Assembly: GCA_903840265.1 (NCBI GenBank)
Contig: CAIMFH010000025.1
Location: 1-64,000, forward strand
DNA: 64,000 nt
Direction: 5' to 3'
From: an uncultured Schlesneria sp.
GTDB taxonomy: Bacteria; Planctomycetota; Planctomycetia; Planctomycetales; Planctomycetaceae
Both the position numbers and the translations under genes were made by a program. Shown one piece after another: positions 8,829 to 16,830 of the stretch. Positions within the stretch are counted from its first letter, which is position 1. Each line of letters begins with the position of its first letter. Under the pieces are notes generated by a model. It saw nothing but the letters and a program-made list of their open reading frames with translations. It searched no databases and was not told the DNA's origin.

Positions 8829-9407
8829 CTACGGAATCACGTAACCGACACCGCGCAACATGGATGTGAGCGCCATCAATGGCAGTCCGATGATCGCCGT
8901 GTAGTCGGCGGTTTCGATTCGTTCGAACAGCGCGATTCCGCGAGATTCCAGCTTGTACGATCCGGCACAATCCAATGGTTGATCGGCTTCGACGTAACGC
9001 CGGATGGCGGACAGTTCGAGCGTACGCATTGTCAATGTTGTGATATCGACGTGCGTGTTCAACCGTCCTTCGTCCCAGACGGCAACGGCTGTCGCCAGAC
9101 GATGGGATCGTCCGGACAATTCGATCAACTGGTCAATCGCAGCGTGAACTGTTGTCGGTTTGCCAAGAATCATGCCGTCGAGATCGACCACTTGGTCGCC
9201 GCCAATGATTGTGTCGAGCGGATGTTGTGAAATCAGGCTGTTGACCTTTTCCGTCGCCAGCAGCCGCGCCAATCCTGCGGCACCCAATGATCTTTGGGTC
9301 TTGAACGCCTCCTCATCGCACTTCGGCGAGGCCTGCGTAAACGGCAGACCGAGTCGATCGAGCAGAACCTTGCGATACGGCGAGGTACTGGCGAGAACTA
9401 GACCCAT
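8829..9407 (-). CDS. maf: Maf-family nucleotide pyrophosphatase
   Basis: The 192-residue protein shows all Maf motifs in order: LASTSPYRKVLL (substrate loop), SPKCDE, IIGGDQVV (metal-binding acidic residue), LGKP, DCAGSYKLESRG and ADYTAIIGLPL. The CDE and GLPL variants resemble the YceF branch, which in E. coli hydrolyses modified purine nucleotides such as 7-methyl-GTP; the exact substrate here is an inference. The start at 9407 is fixed by AAGGAG eight bases upstream. Length is normal for the family. Confidence 0.9.
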   Translation of the reverse strand: MGLVLASTSPYRKVLLDRLGLPFTQASPKCDEEAFKTQRSLGAAGLARLLATEKVNSLISQHPLDTIIGGDQVVDLDGMILGKPTTVHAAIDQLIELSGRSHRLATAVAVWDEGRLNTHVDITTLTMRTLELSAIRRYVEADQPLDCAGSYKLESRGIALFERIETADYTAIIGLPLMALTSMLRGVGYVIP

Positions 9408-9995
9408 CGATCCCGCTCCTTCTTTGGTTGAGAAAAGTCATCATTCATCGTGGGACTCGTCGCAAACCGCGGCACGCCGTCACGACGCTTCCGCGAGGTC
9501 GATCCCACTCCCCAGTCGCAGTGGTCCACTCCTGGCCGAACTGCAAATCCGACTACTACCTGCATCTGGAACAAAATCTCAAAAAAAGGGTCGTGGGAAG
9601 TGACGTGCTACAAACCAGGATTGCCAGTGTTATCAATCACGTTCGAGAACATCACAGTAAGTCACTTCGCATCACCCCCGCAATGGCTCGACTGGGTCCG
9701 ATGGCGTGCTTAGCCGGAATAATCATTCGCCGAGGATAGTCTGTCCCCCCAATCAATTGTCGCACAAATCGCCTGCTCGCTAAATAAGTCTGGTGGAAAA
9801 CAGGGACATTGCCAGCAACAGCGTGAACCTCAAGTCGCAACTTCTTGTCTTGGCAGAAGATACTCCGATCGCATCGATCGAAGCCATTGCAGCGACCGCG
9901 GCCAGCAAAAGGATCAGATTCGATTCGATTCGCCCCGCGGGCTTGTTACAATTTCTCCTCACCGTGTCTGGCGTTTTTAACACTTGGATTTTGAC
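9408..9995. other. 588-base intergenic region before leuC
   Basis: I find no convincing gene here. Frames on both strands (for example 9428-9739 and 9780-10100 on the minus strand) have arginine- and threonine-rich compositions with no recognisable domain or ribosome binding site. A TACAAT hexamer at about 9947-9952 could be the -10 element of a leuC promoter, but no matching -35 is clear. I see no tRNA-like cloverleaf or leader-peptide attenuator with leucine codons. Confidence 0.4.
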
Positions 9996-11402
9996 ATGAC
10001 CGATCGGCGCAATCTGTTTAACAAGGTTTGGGATCTTCACACTGTCCGCACATTGGGATCGGGGCAGACGCAACTGTTTATTGGGCTGCACCTGATTCAT
10101 GAAGTGACCAGCCCGCAGGCGTTTTCGATCCTGCGAGACCGCAATCTGACGGTGCTGTTTCCCGAAAGAACTTTAGCCACAGTCGACCACATTGTTCCGA
10201 CGGACATTCAATTGCGGCCCTTCGCGGACGAACTGGCTGAGCAAATGATGTCGGCTGTCGAAAAGAATTGCCGCGATTTCGGCGTTCGCTTGTTTGATCT
10301 GAAAGACAGTCGTCAGGGGGTCGTCCACATCGTCGGTCCTGAGCAAGGACTGACGCAACCCGGGATGACGATCGCCTGCGGTGACAGTCACACCAGTACT
10401 CACGGTGCGTTCGGCTCGATCGCATTTGGAATCGGCACCAGCCAGGTGGCCGACGTGCTGGCGACGCAGACTTTGGCGTTGAGTCGGCCGAAGGTCAAAA
10501 GGATTGAGGTGACAGGAAAGCTGCGTCCGGGCGTGTTCGCCAAGGATGTCATCCTGCACATCATTCGCAAACTGGGCGTTCAAGGTGGCGTCGGTTACGC
10601 CTACGAATACGCCGGGGAAGTTTTCGATCGCATGTCGATGGAAGAACGGATGACCGTTTGCAACATGAGCATCGAAGGGGGAGCTCGTTGCGGCTACATC
10701 AATCCGGATCAGACGACAGTCGACTACGTGAAGGGACGACCGTTTGCACCGCAGGGGGCCGATTTCGATCGGGCCGCCGCCTGGTGGCTCAGCCTGGCAT
10801 CATCCCCCGATGCAGAATTCGATGACAAAATCACCTTCAACGGCAGCGAGATCGAGCCAACGGTCACGTGGGGGATCAACCCTGCTCAATCTGTCGGCGT
10901 GAAAGAGCGACTGCCAGCCTTGGCCTCGTTCTCCAACGACGACCAGAAGGGGATCAGCGACGCCTTCGCTTACATGGACCTGAAAGAACAACAGCCGATC
11001 GAAGGCCTGAAGATCAACGTCGCGTTTATTGGCTCATGTACGAACGGCCGCATCTCGGATCTGCGGGAAGCAGCTGCGATTGCTCGCGGTCGCAAGGTTG
11101 CCGCGGGCGTGAAGGCCCTGGTTGTTCCGGGTTCGAAGCTGGTCAGCGAACAGGCTGTCTCAGAAGGTCTGGACAAAGTCTTCGAAGCGGCCGGATTTGA
11201 ATGGCGTGCGGCGGGCTGTTCGATGTGCCTGGCGATGAACCCCGACAAGTTAAAGGGACGTGAAGTTTGCGCGTCGTCCAGCAACCGCAACTTCAAGGGT
11301 CGGCAGGGAAGCCCGACGGGCCGGACTCTGCTGATGAGCCCCGCGATGGTCGCGGCGGCTGCCATCAATGGCTGTGTCAGCGATGTCCGGTCGATGCTGT
11401 AG
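9996..11402 (+). CDS. leuC: 3-isopropylmalate dehydratase large subunit
   Basis: LeuC with LeuD isomerises 2-isopropylmalate to 3-isopropylmalate in leucine synthesis. The 468-residue protein begins [12 protein letters not shown]-like ([12 protein letters not shown]) and has the 4Fe-4S ligands at Cys348 (IGSCTNGR), Cys408 and Cys411 ([10 protein letters not shown]), the same spacing as E. coli Leu[12 protein letters not shown] near the end is also typical. The ATG at 9996 is preferred to a TTG at 9984 by family length, although the ribosome binding site is weak. leuD follows after 80 bases; leuA and leuB are not in the window. Confidence 0.97.
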   Translation: MTDRRNLFNKVWDLHTVRTLGSGQTQLFIGLHLIHEVTSPQAFSILRDRNLTVLFPERTLATVDHIVPTDIQLRPFADELAEQMMSAVEKNCRDFGVRLFDLKDSRQGVVHIVGPEQGLTQPGMTIACGDSHTSTHGAFGSIAFGIGTSQVADVLATQTLALSRPKVKRIEVTGKLRPGVFAKDVILHIIRKLGVQGGVGYAYEYAGEVFDRMSMEERMTVCNMSIEGGARCGYINPDQTTVDYVKGRPFAPQGADFDRAAAWWLSLASSPDAEFDDKITFNGSEIEPTVTWGINPAQSVGVKERLPALASFSNDDQKGISDAFAYMDLKEQQPIEGLKINVAFIGSCTNGRISDLREAAAIARGRKVAAGVKALVVPGSKLVSEQAVSEGLDKVFEAAGFEWRAAGCSMCLAMNPDKLKGREVCASSSNRNFKGRQGSPTGRTLLMSPAMVAAAAINGCVSDVRSML

Positions 11403-11482
11403 TCGCCAATCATGCGGCTTGCGTCTCGCAATTGAGTTCAAGATTCTCGGGCCATTGCCCGCCATCGATAGAAAGTTTGCAA

Positions 11483-12076
11483 ATGAAATTGATCACCGAA
11501 GTGACGGGCAGCGGCCTTCCTCTGTTGCTCGACGATATTGATACTGACCGCATCATCCCCGCCCGCTTCTTGCGTTGCGTTACTTTCGACGGACTGGGCG
11601 AACACGCGTTCGAAGACGATCGTCAGCAGGATCACACTCATCCCTTTGACGACCCTCACTATCAGGGTGCGTCGGTGTTGATCGCCGGACGTAATTTTGG
11701 TTGCGGTTCGTCTCGCGAACACGCTCCGCAAGCGTTGATGCGATGGGGCATCGAAGCCATCATCGGTGAATCGTTTGCGGAAATCTTCTTCGGCAACTGC
11801 ACGACGTTGGGTGTCCCTTGCGTCTGTGCGTCACGCTCCGATCTGGAGAAGCTGGCTGCGCTCGCCAAGGCTGAATCCGAGATGCCAGTCACCGTCGATC
11901 TGGCCAATCATCAAGTTCGGGCCGGACATCTCACCGTTCCCGTCACAATTCTGGATAGTGCGCGAGCCGCACTGACAACCGGCAAATGGGACTTCCTGGG
12001 TCAACTTCTGGAAGGGGCCGTTGCCGTTCGCGAAACTGCGGCGACGTTGCCGTATATGACCGGCTTTAAGGCCTGA
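11483..12076 (+). CDS. leuD: 3-isopropylmalate dehydratase small subunit
   Basis: The 197-residue protein carries the swivelling domain of isopropylmalate isomerase: [29 protein letters not shown] and [11 protein letters not shown] are classic LeuD motifs that complete the active site of LeuC. The ATG at 11483 is preceded by GAAAG; an upstream extension of the same frame to 11267 runs through the end of leuC and has no family match. It almost certainly forms an operon with leuC. A secreted beta-propeller gene starts 20 bases downstream. Confidence 0.97.
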   Translation: MKLITEVTGSGLPLLLDDIDTDRIIPARFLRCVTFDGLGEHAFEDDRQQDHTHPFDDPHYQGASVLIAGRNFGCGSSREHAPQALMRWGIEAIIGESFAEIFFGNCTTLGVPCVCASRSDLEKLAALAKAESEMPVTVDLANHQVRAGHLTVPVTILDSARAALTTGKWDFLGQLLEGAVAVRETAATLPYMTGFKA

Positions 12077-12096
12077 TTCTCTCTCTAGGATGAACA

Positions 12097-13023
12097 ATGC
12101 TGAAGTCTTGCCGATGGTCCGCTCGCTGTCTGGCTCTTCTCGCTGTGTTGGGTGGCCTGTGTACGATTGTGGCACCGAGTTCCGCGCAGGAACCCGGCAA
12201 GATCACGCATTCCTTCCTCGCGACAGGAGGCGAGACGTTCATCGTCGATGGCGATGGCAAGATGACCTGGTCGTACCCTAAGTCGACCCGCGACGGTTGG
12301 GTTCTGCCAAGTGGTAATATCCTGCTGGCACTTTCCAAGTCGAATGACGGAGGTTCCGTTGTCGAGGTGACTCGCGATGGAAAGGTCGTCTTCGAATTCA
12401 AGGGAACCCAATCCGAAGTCAATACAGCCCAGGCGCTCGAAAACGGAAACATCCTGCTGACGGAAGCAGGAGACAAGCCGCGACTGCTTGAAGTCTCGCG
12501 TGACGGCAAGATCGCTGTCGAGGTTCCGCTGCAGGCGCAGACGAAGGACCATCACCTGCAGACTCGGATGGCTCGTAAGTTGGCCAATGGGAACTATCTC
12601 GTTCCTCAATTGCTCGACAAAGTCGTCCGCGAATACCAGCCTGATGGAAAGATCGTTTGGGAAGTCGCCACTCCCAACTGGCCCTTTACGGCGATCCGGT
12701 TGGACAACGGCCACACGCTGATCAACTGTACGATCGGCAATCAGACGATCGAAGTCGACAAAGAGGGGAAGACCGTCTGGTCGCTCTCCAATGACGATCT
12801 GCCGTCCAAGCCATTTGACGATGCCTGTGGCGGTCAACGCTTGCCGAACGGAAACACGGTGATCACTGCGTATCACGCGTCATCAGGTAAGACGAAGCTG
12901 TTCGAAGTGACTCGCGATAAGCAGATCGTCTGGACTTATACCGACCAGCGCAAGCCGGGAATTCATCACTTCCAGGTTCTGGACACGAACGGCAAAGCGG
13001 TTGAAGGTCGGCCGCTGCGATAG
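12097..13023 (+). CDS. Secreted beta-propeller protein (PQQ-like repeats)
   Basis: The 308-residue protein has a clear signal peptide with a predicted cleavage after SSAQ (about residue 30). The mature part repeats short blocks such as DGKMTWSYP, DGKVVFEF, DGKIAVEV, DGKIVWEV, EGKTVWSL and DKQIVWTY, each preceded by a G-N-I/T-L-L strand, the pattern of a six- or seven-bladed propeller. Repeats of this kind bind no cofactor by themselves, and no catalytic residue stands out. It starts 20 bases after leuD, so it may ride on the same transcript, but a role in leucine synthesis is unlikely for an exported protein. Confidence 0.8.
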   Translation: MLKSCRWSARCLALLAVLGGLCTIVAPSSAQEPGKITHSFLATGGETFIVDGDGKMTWSYPKSTRDGWVLPSGNILLALSKSNDGGSVVEVTRDGKVVFEFKGTQSEVNTAQALENGNILLTEAGDKPRLLEVSRDGKIAVEVPLQAQTKDHHLQTRMARKLANGNYLVPQLLDKVVREYQPDGKIVWEVATPNWPFTAIRLDNGHTLINCTIGNQTIEVDKEGKTVWSLSNDDLPSKPFDDACGGQRLPNGNTVITAYHASSGKTKLFEVTRDKQIVWTYTDQRKPGIHHFQVLDTNGKAVEGRPLR

Positions 13024-13045
13024 CATTCGCCTCGCGTCGTTTCCA

Positions 13046-13360
13046 TCACATCGCAGGCCGCTCAAGACCCGCCCATTTCGGGGCAGCCGAGATTGGGCGC
13101 GGCTGGCGAGCGGGCCACGATTCAATCGTGCCGTCGAGTTGAACCGCCTCACCAGTGATGCTGGCTGGGGCGGAATCGGGCCGCGGCTGTTGATGTAATC
13201 GAGTATTACGGACCGGCGCACCAATCGGAACGCTCAGCGAATTCCACACGCCCGGTGCGGCCATTAATTGAGTCGCGGCGAGACCCGCAATGGAAGCGAG
13301 TGCTGCTGCGAACCCACTATTCCGGACAATCGGCGAAATCTTCAGCATCCGTGTTTTCAT
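13046..13360 (-). CDS. Small secreted protein, unknown
   Basis: From the ATG at 13360 the product is 104 residues and starts with a basic patch (MKTRMLK) followed by a hydrophobic stretch and LMAAPG, which looks like a signal peptide. The mature part is rich in proline, arginine and alanine, with no domain I recognise. An upstream AGGG and the signal peptide support this start over the longer frame from 13432. It is convergent with the propeller gene and downstream of moxR on the same strand. The coding signal is modest, so it could be spurious. Confidence 0.45.
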   Translation of the reverse strand: MKTRMLKISPIVRNSGFAAALASIAGLAATQLMAAPGVWNSLSVPIGAPVRNTRLHQQPRPDSAPASITGEAVQLDGTIESWPARQPRPISAAPKWAGLERPAM

Positions 13361-13560
13361 CGCCTGATCCCTATCCCACTGGGCAACGAGCCCGCGGACT
13401 GAACGTGCGCTGGCAAACGAGCGACATTGCATCGTTAATCATCGGATGCGTGGATTGGTCAGGCCGAGGCCAATCCAAGATTGCCATTCCTTCGTTGCAA
13501 CTGGAATGACCGACGCGACCGCGCCGCGACCAGGCGAAAGATTCCACCCGGGCTGCTGGC

Positions 13561-14499
13561 TTACGACGGAACTTTTGTCTTGGACAGGATTTGATTGATC
13601 ACCATCCGGGCTCGATCGCGGCGGCCTTCATGCAGCACGCCCTTCACCACGACACGGTGAGCTAAAACGGGGACTGCTAATCGCTTCACGTCGTCGGGAA
13701 TCACGTAGTTGCGTCCTTCGACCAGCGCCAACGCCTGGGCGGCGCGATACATCGTAATCGCCCCTCGAGTGCTGACACCAAGCTGCAATTGCTCGTGAGC
13801 TCGCGTGGTATGGATGATGTCCAGCATATAGTCGTTGATCGATTCGTCGACTCGAATCGCGCGTGCTGAGCGTTGCAACTGCCGAAGCTGATCGGCCGTG
13901 ATCGCGGGCTTCAACTTATCGACCGGTTCTCCGTCGCGATGATTGGTCAGCACGTTGCGTTCGACTTCGCGAGTCGGATAGCCAATCTCCACACACAACA
14001 TGAATCGATCGAGTTGGTTTTCGGGAAGCGGATAGGTTCCCTCGAACTCGTACGGGTTCTGAGTTGCCAGCACGAAGAAGGGGTCCGGCAGTGGGTGGGT
14101 TTTTCCTTCCACCGAAACCTGGCCTTCGCTCATGGCTTCCAGCAGCGCACTTTGCGTTCGCGGTGTGGTCCGGTTGATTTCGTCGGCCAAGAGGACATTC
14201 GTAAAGATGGGGCCGCGACGAAATTCGAACTCACCGAGTGTCGGCAGGAACACGCTGGACCCAAGGATATCGCTCGGCAGCATGTCAGGGGTGAATTGCA
14301 GGCGTTTGAACTCGCAGTCGACGCTTCTCGCCAAAGCCTTTGCCAACGAGGTCTTGCCAACGCCGGGCGCATCTTCGACCAGCAAATGTCCTTGCGCCAA
14401 CAATGCCACGACAGCCAAACGGACGGTTTCCGGCTTACCCAGGATGGCCGAAGTGATATTTCGCTCGAGCCCCTGGATTAAAGATTGGTCTTCCGCCAC
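13561..14499 (-). CDS. MoxR-family AAA+ ATPase
   Basis: The 312-residue protein has the MoxR AAA+ core: Walker A at 44-51 (APGVGKTS), Walker B ending in Asp106-Glu107 (LLADEINR), then SALLEAMSEGQV, the sensor stretch PDPFFVLATQNPYEFEGT and a C-terminal lid domain. MoxR ATPases act as chaperones that mature or insert metal into partner proteins, often with von Willebrand A domain partners. The GTG start at 14499 follows GGAGG by six bases. No DUF58, vWA or transglutaminase partner, usual in MoxR operons, is present next to it. Confidence 0.9.
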   Translation of the reverse strand: MAEDQSLIQGLERNITSAILGKPETVRLAVVALLAQGHLLVEDAPGVGKTSLAKALARSVDCEFKRLQFTPDMLPSDILGSSVFLPTLGEFEFRRGPIFTNVLLADEINRTTPRTQSALLEAMSEGQVSVEGKTHPLPDPFFVLATQNPYEFEGTYPLPENQLDRFMLCVEIGYPTREVERNVLTNHRDGEPVDKLKPAITADQLRQLQRSARAIRVDESINDYMLDIIHTTRAHEQLQLGVSTRGAITMYRAAQALALVEGRNYVIPDDVKRLAVPVLAHRVVVKGVLHEGRRDRARMVINQILSKTKVPS

Positions 14500-14632
14500 G
14501 TATTGCCTCCCGTTGGATCCCTGAATGAACTGTGGCGGGATTATACGACCGGACTACTCCGTTCGCGACGGTACAGGCGACCGCAACAAAAGAGCTGAGA
14601 TTTGATGAGCGGCGCGGTGACGACCCAGACCG

Positions 14633-16357
14633 TCACTTCGTCGCAGTCGCTTCCACGATTGCTTGCTCCATCAGCCGATGGTTCTTGAAGTCATACCGCT
14701 GGCCCGCGGTCACGATTTCAAACTCACCCGTACGATCAGTCGCGTCCTGGCCACGGTCGAAGATGGAGACTCTGTTGCGGCCGACGACTTCCAGCGTCGT
14801 TCCGCGCACAATCATCGCGGTCGCCTCATCGATCCCGATCCCAACCAATTGAGGATGGATTTTCTTGAGTTCGGTCATGTCGTCCAGACGATCGCGCTGG
14901 CCGAAATGTTGATCGATAGCAACTCCCGGCAGGAAGCAGAACCCTCGTTCGTAACCTTCCGCCATCATGTCTTCATTCCCCAACGGGTTACCGCGGACGA
15001 GGTATTCCCCCTGGATTGTCGCACCTGCGGAAGTGCCACCGATGACGCCGCCACGATGCAAAACGTCCTGGAACAGTGATTGAATGGGCGTATCAAGGTA
15101 CGCGTCGACCAATCTCCACTGGCGACCTCCAGTAAACCAGACACCTTTTGCTTCTTTCAGCCAGGTTTGGAGATCTGCCTGAGCCAATTCCTGCTTGTCG
15201 CGAGCATGCACTTGGCGCACATTCGATGCCCCAGCGTCCTTCAGCCAGCCGCAGACTTTTTGTTCTTCTGGCGGCTCATCACCAAACGCATTCGAGACCA
15301 CAATAATTGGCGAATCTTTACCACCAGCAGCCGAGAGGAATTGATCGACGGCTTCGCGTGGGGTCGCTCCACCCCCGACGATCACCAGCGTTCCTTCCTT
15401 CACCTCGGGAATCTGCTTGTCGGCCACGGGGAACTCGTGTCGGCTTCGCGCGACGGCGGCTCGACTCAGTTTGATCAGGTCGTCCTTATGGCCATGAGCA
15501 AGTCGGATTTCCGACGCCACGCGTTGTGGGGTGGGTGCCAGGCAGACCGTGACATCGGACTCGCCCATTACTTCGACCGAGCGGCCTCGCACGATCAGCG
15601 CTGTCGATTCATCGATCCCAATCCCGACATGACCAGGGTGAAGCTGCAATGCCTGCTTCAGTCGTTCTTCCCTGTTTCGTTTGCGAAAATGCTGGTCCAC
15701 AATCGTGCCCGGCAAGAACCCGAAGCCGGTACTCATCACGGGCTCAGTCTTTCCGCCGGCGATCATTGTCGCCGACATGATAGCGGCCCCGGCCGAAGTT
15801 CCGCCGATCACTCCACGGCGTCGCAACACCGCATGGAACATCTTTTCTGCATGCGTCCCCAGATAGGCATCGGTCAGCAGGCTTTGATTTCCACCGACGA
15901 ACCAGATCGCGGTGGCCGATTCCAATTTCTGACAGAAGACAGAGTCGTCCGCCTGAATTCGAGTTGCGGCATGAAAGAAATCGAGAGACGAATGTTCCCG
16001 GCCACGCCAATGGGAGTACTTCTCTTCAATTTCAGGAGATCCCGCGGTGATGCTGGCCGTGGTGATTACGACAACTCGAGCATTCTTGCCACCTCCGAGC
16101 TCGAAGAACTTGTCGATGATGGCAGGCGGTAGTACTCCGCCACCGCAGATAAATAGCGTACCCGGAACGGGTGTCGCCAACTGGGCGGCCAGGAGAGCCT
16201 TCGGTCTGGCGACGTCCTCGGCTGCGGCCGGCCACGTCGAGGCAAGCAAGCAAGCTCCGACTAATGCTTGCGCCGCCCAACGGCTAGACCTCGTGCGACT
16301 CCCGCGAAAAGCGGTGAAGAAAGTCAGTGAGTCAGACAACATTGATAATCCGACCAT
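14633..16357 (-). CDS. Secreted tandem cyanophycinase-like (peptidase S51) protein
   Basis: The 574-residue product contains two full S51/cyanophycinase-like domains after a signal peptide (about 27-46, ending WPAAAE). Each domain has the order FICGGG or VIVGGG, FVGGN or FTGGR, the nucleophile elbow GGTSAGA (Ser188 and Ser443), a DQHF segment and GIGIDE. The family cleaves beta-linked aspartyl-arginine polymers (cyanophycin) or alpha-aspartyl dipeptides. Both copies keep the nucleophile, so both may be active. I set the start at 16357, where GGAGG lies nine bases upstream and the signal peptide begins; the longer frame to 16582 has no such support. Confidence 0.88.
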   Translation of the reverse strand: MVGLSMLSDSLTFFTAFRGSRTRSSRWAAQALVGACLLASTWPAAAEDVARPKALLAAQLATPVPGTLFICGGGVLPPAIIDKFFELGGGKNARVVVITTASITAGSPEIEEKYSHWRGREHSSLDFFHAATRIQADDSVFCQKLESATAIWFVGGNQSLLTDAYLGTHAEKMFHAVLRRRGVIGGTSAGAAIMSATMIAGGKTEPVMSTGFGFLPGTIVDQHFRKRNREERLKQALQLHPGHVGIGIDESTALIVRGRSVEVMGESDVTVCLAPTPQRVASEIRLAHGHKDDLIKLSRAAVARSRHEFPVADKQIPEVKEGTLVIVGGGATPREAVDQFLSAAGGKDSPIIVVSNAFGDEPPEEQKVCGWLKDAGASNVRQVHARDKQELAQADLQTWLKEAKGVWFTGGRQWRLVDAYLDTPIQSLFQDVLHRGGVIGGTSAGATIQGEYLVRGNPLGNEDMMAEGYERGFCFLPGVAIDQHFGQRDRLDDMTELKKIHPQLVGIGIDEATAMIVRGTTLEVVGRNRVSIFDRGQDATDRTGEFEIVTAGQRYDFKNHRLMEQAIVEATATK

Positions 16358-16830
16358 CGCGGTGCGCCTCCAAATTCTCGTTTGAGGAATGCAGCCGCCC
16401 ACCATCCTGGGGGATGAGGTACGTCCATGTACGCATAAAAATATGTCGGTTCGAAGTGAAGAGCAAGTCAAGTTCCAAAACCGGTTCCTCCTCACAATTC
16501 TGACATACGTCACTGGCTTGTCGGGAGATGTGGCATTGTAGGCGATTTCGCTACCTGTATTTCCCGCGACAATTCGCCGCATTCATGACAAGTTTTGCCC
16601 ACAGGGCTGGCAGTCTCTGAAAATTTCGTTGCCAATCGCCTCACTTCCGCTATTTCTCGCAAAACTCGCAATCTACTGCTGGACGTTGCCCAACTTGCCT
16701 TTTACCATAATTCGTCAAACCGCCTAACCGGAATAGTCGGGAGAACCGTTTTGGTTAGGTATCCATGTTGGCGTTGCACTTTCGGGCTGGCCGAAAGCTT
16801 GTGGGTCAAAGACGTTACGAAGGGGGAGTC
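16358..16830. promoter_or_regulatory. Divergent intergenic region and structured leader before the YTV gene
   Basis: This 473-base stretch separates two divergently transcribed secreted-protein genes, so it must hold both promoters. Near the YTV gene there is a 7-bp hairpin (CTTTCGG/CCGAAAG, 16779-16785 and 16791-16797) and a 7-bp inverted repeat CCTAACC/GGTTAGG (16723-16729 and 16753-16759). A CATAAT hexamer at 16706-16711 could be a -10 element, but I cannot pair it with a -35 at normal spacing. No gene is visible. Confidence 0.4.

Noticed and set aside
9428-9739. A 103-codon plus-strand frame before leuC
   Set aside because: No ribosome binding site and low-complexity arginine-rich content; overlapping frames are equally long, which suggests non-coding GC-rich DNA.
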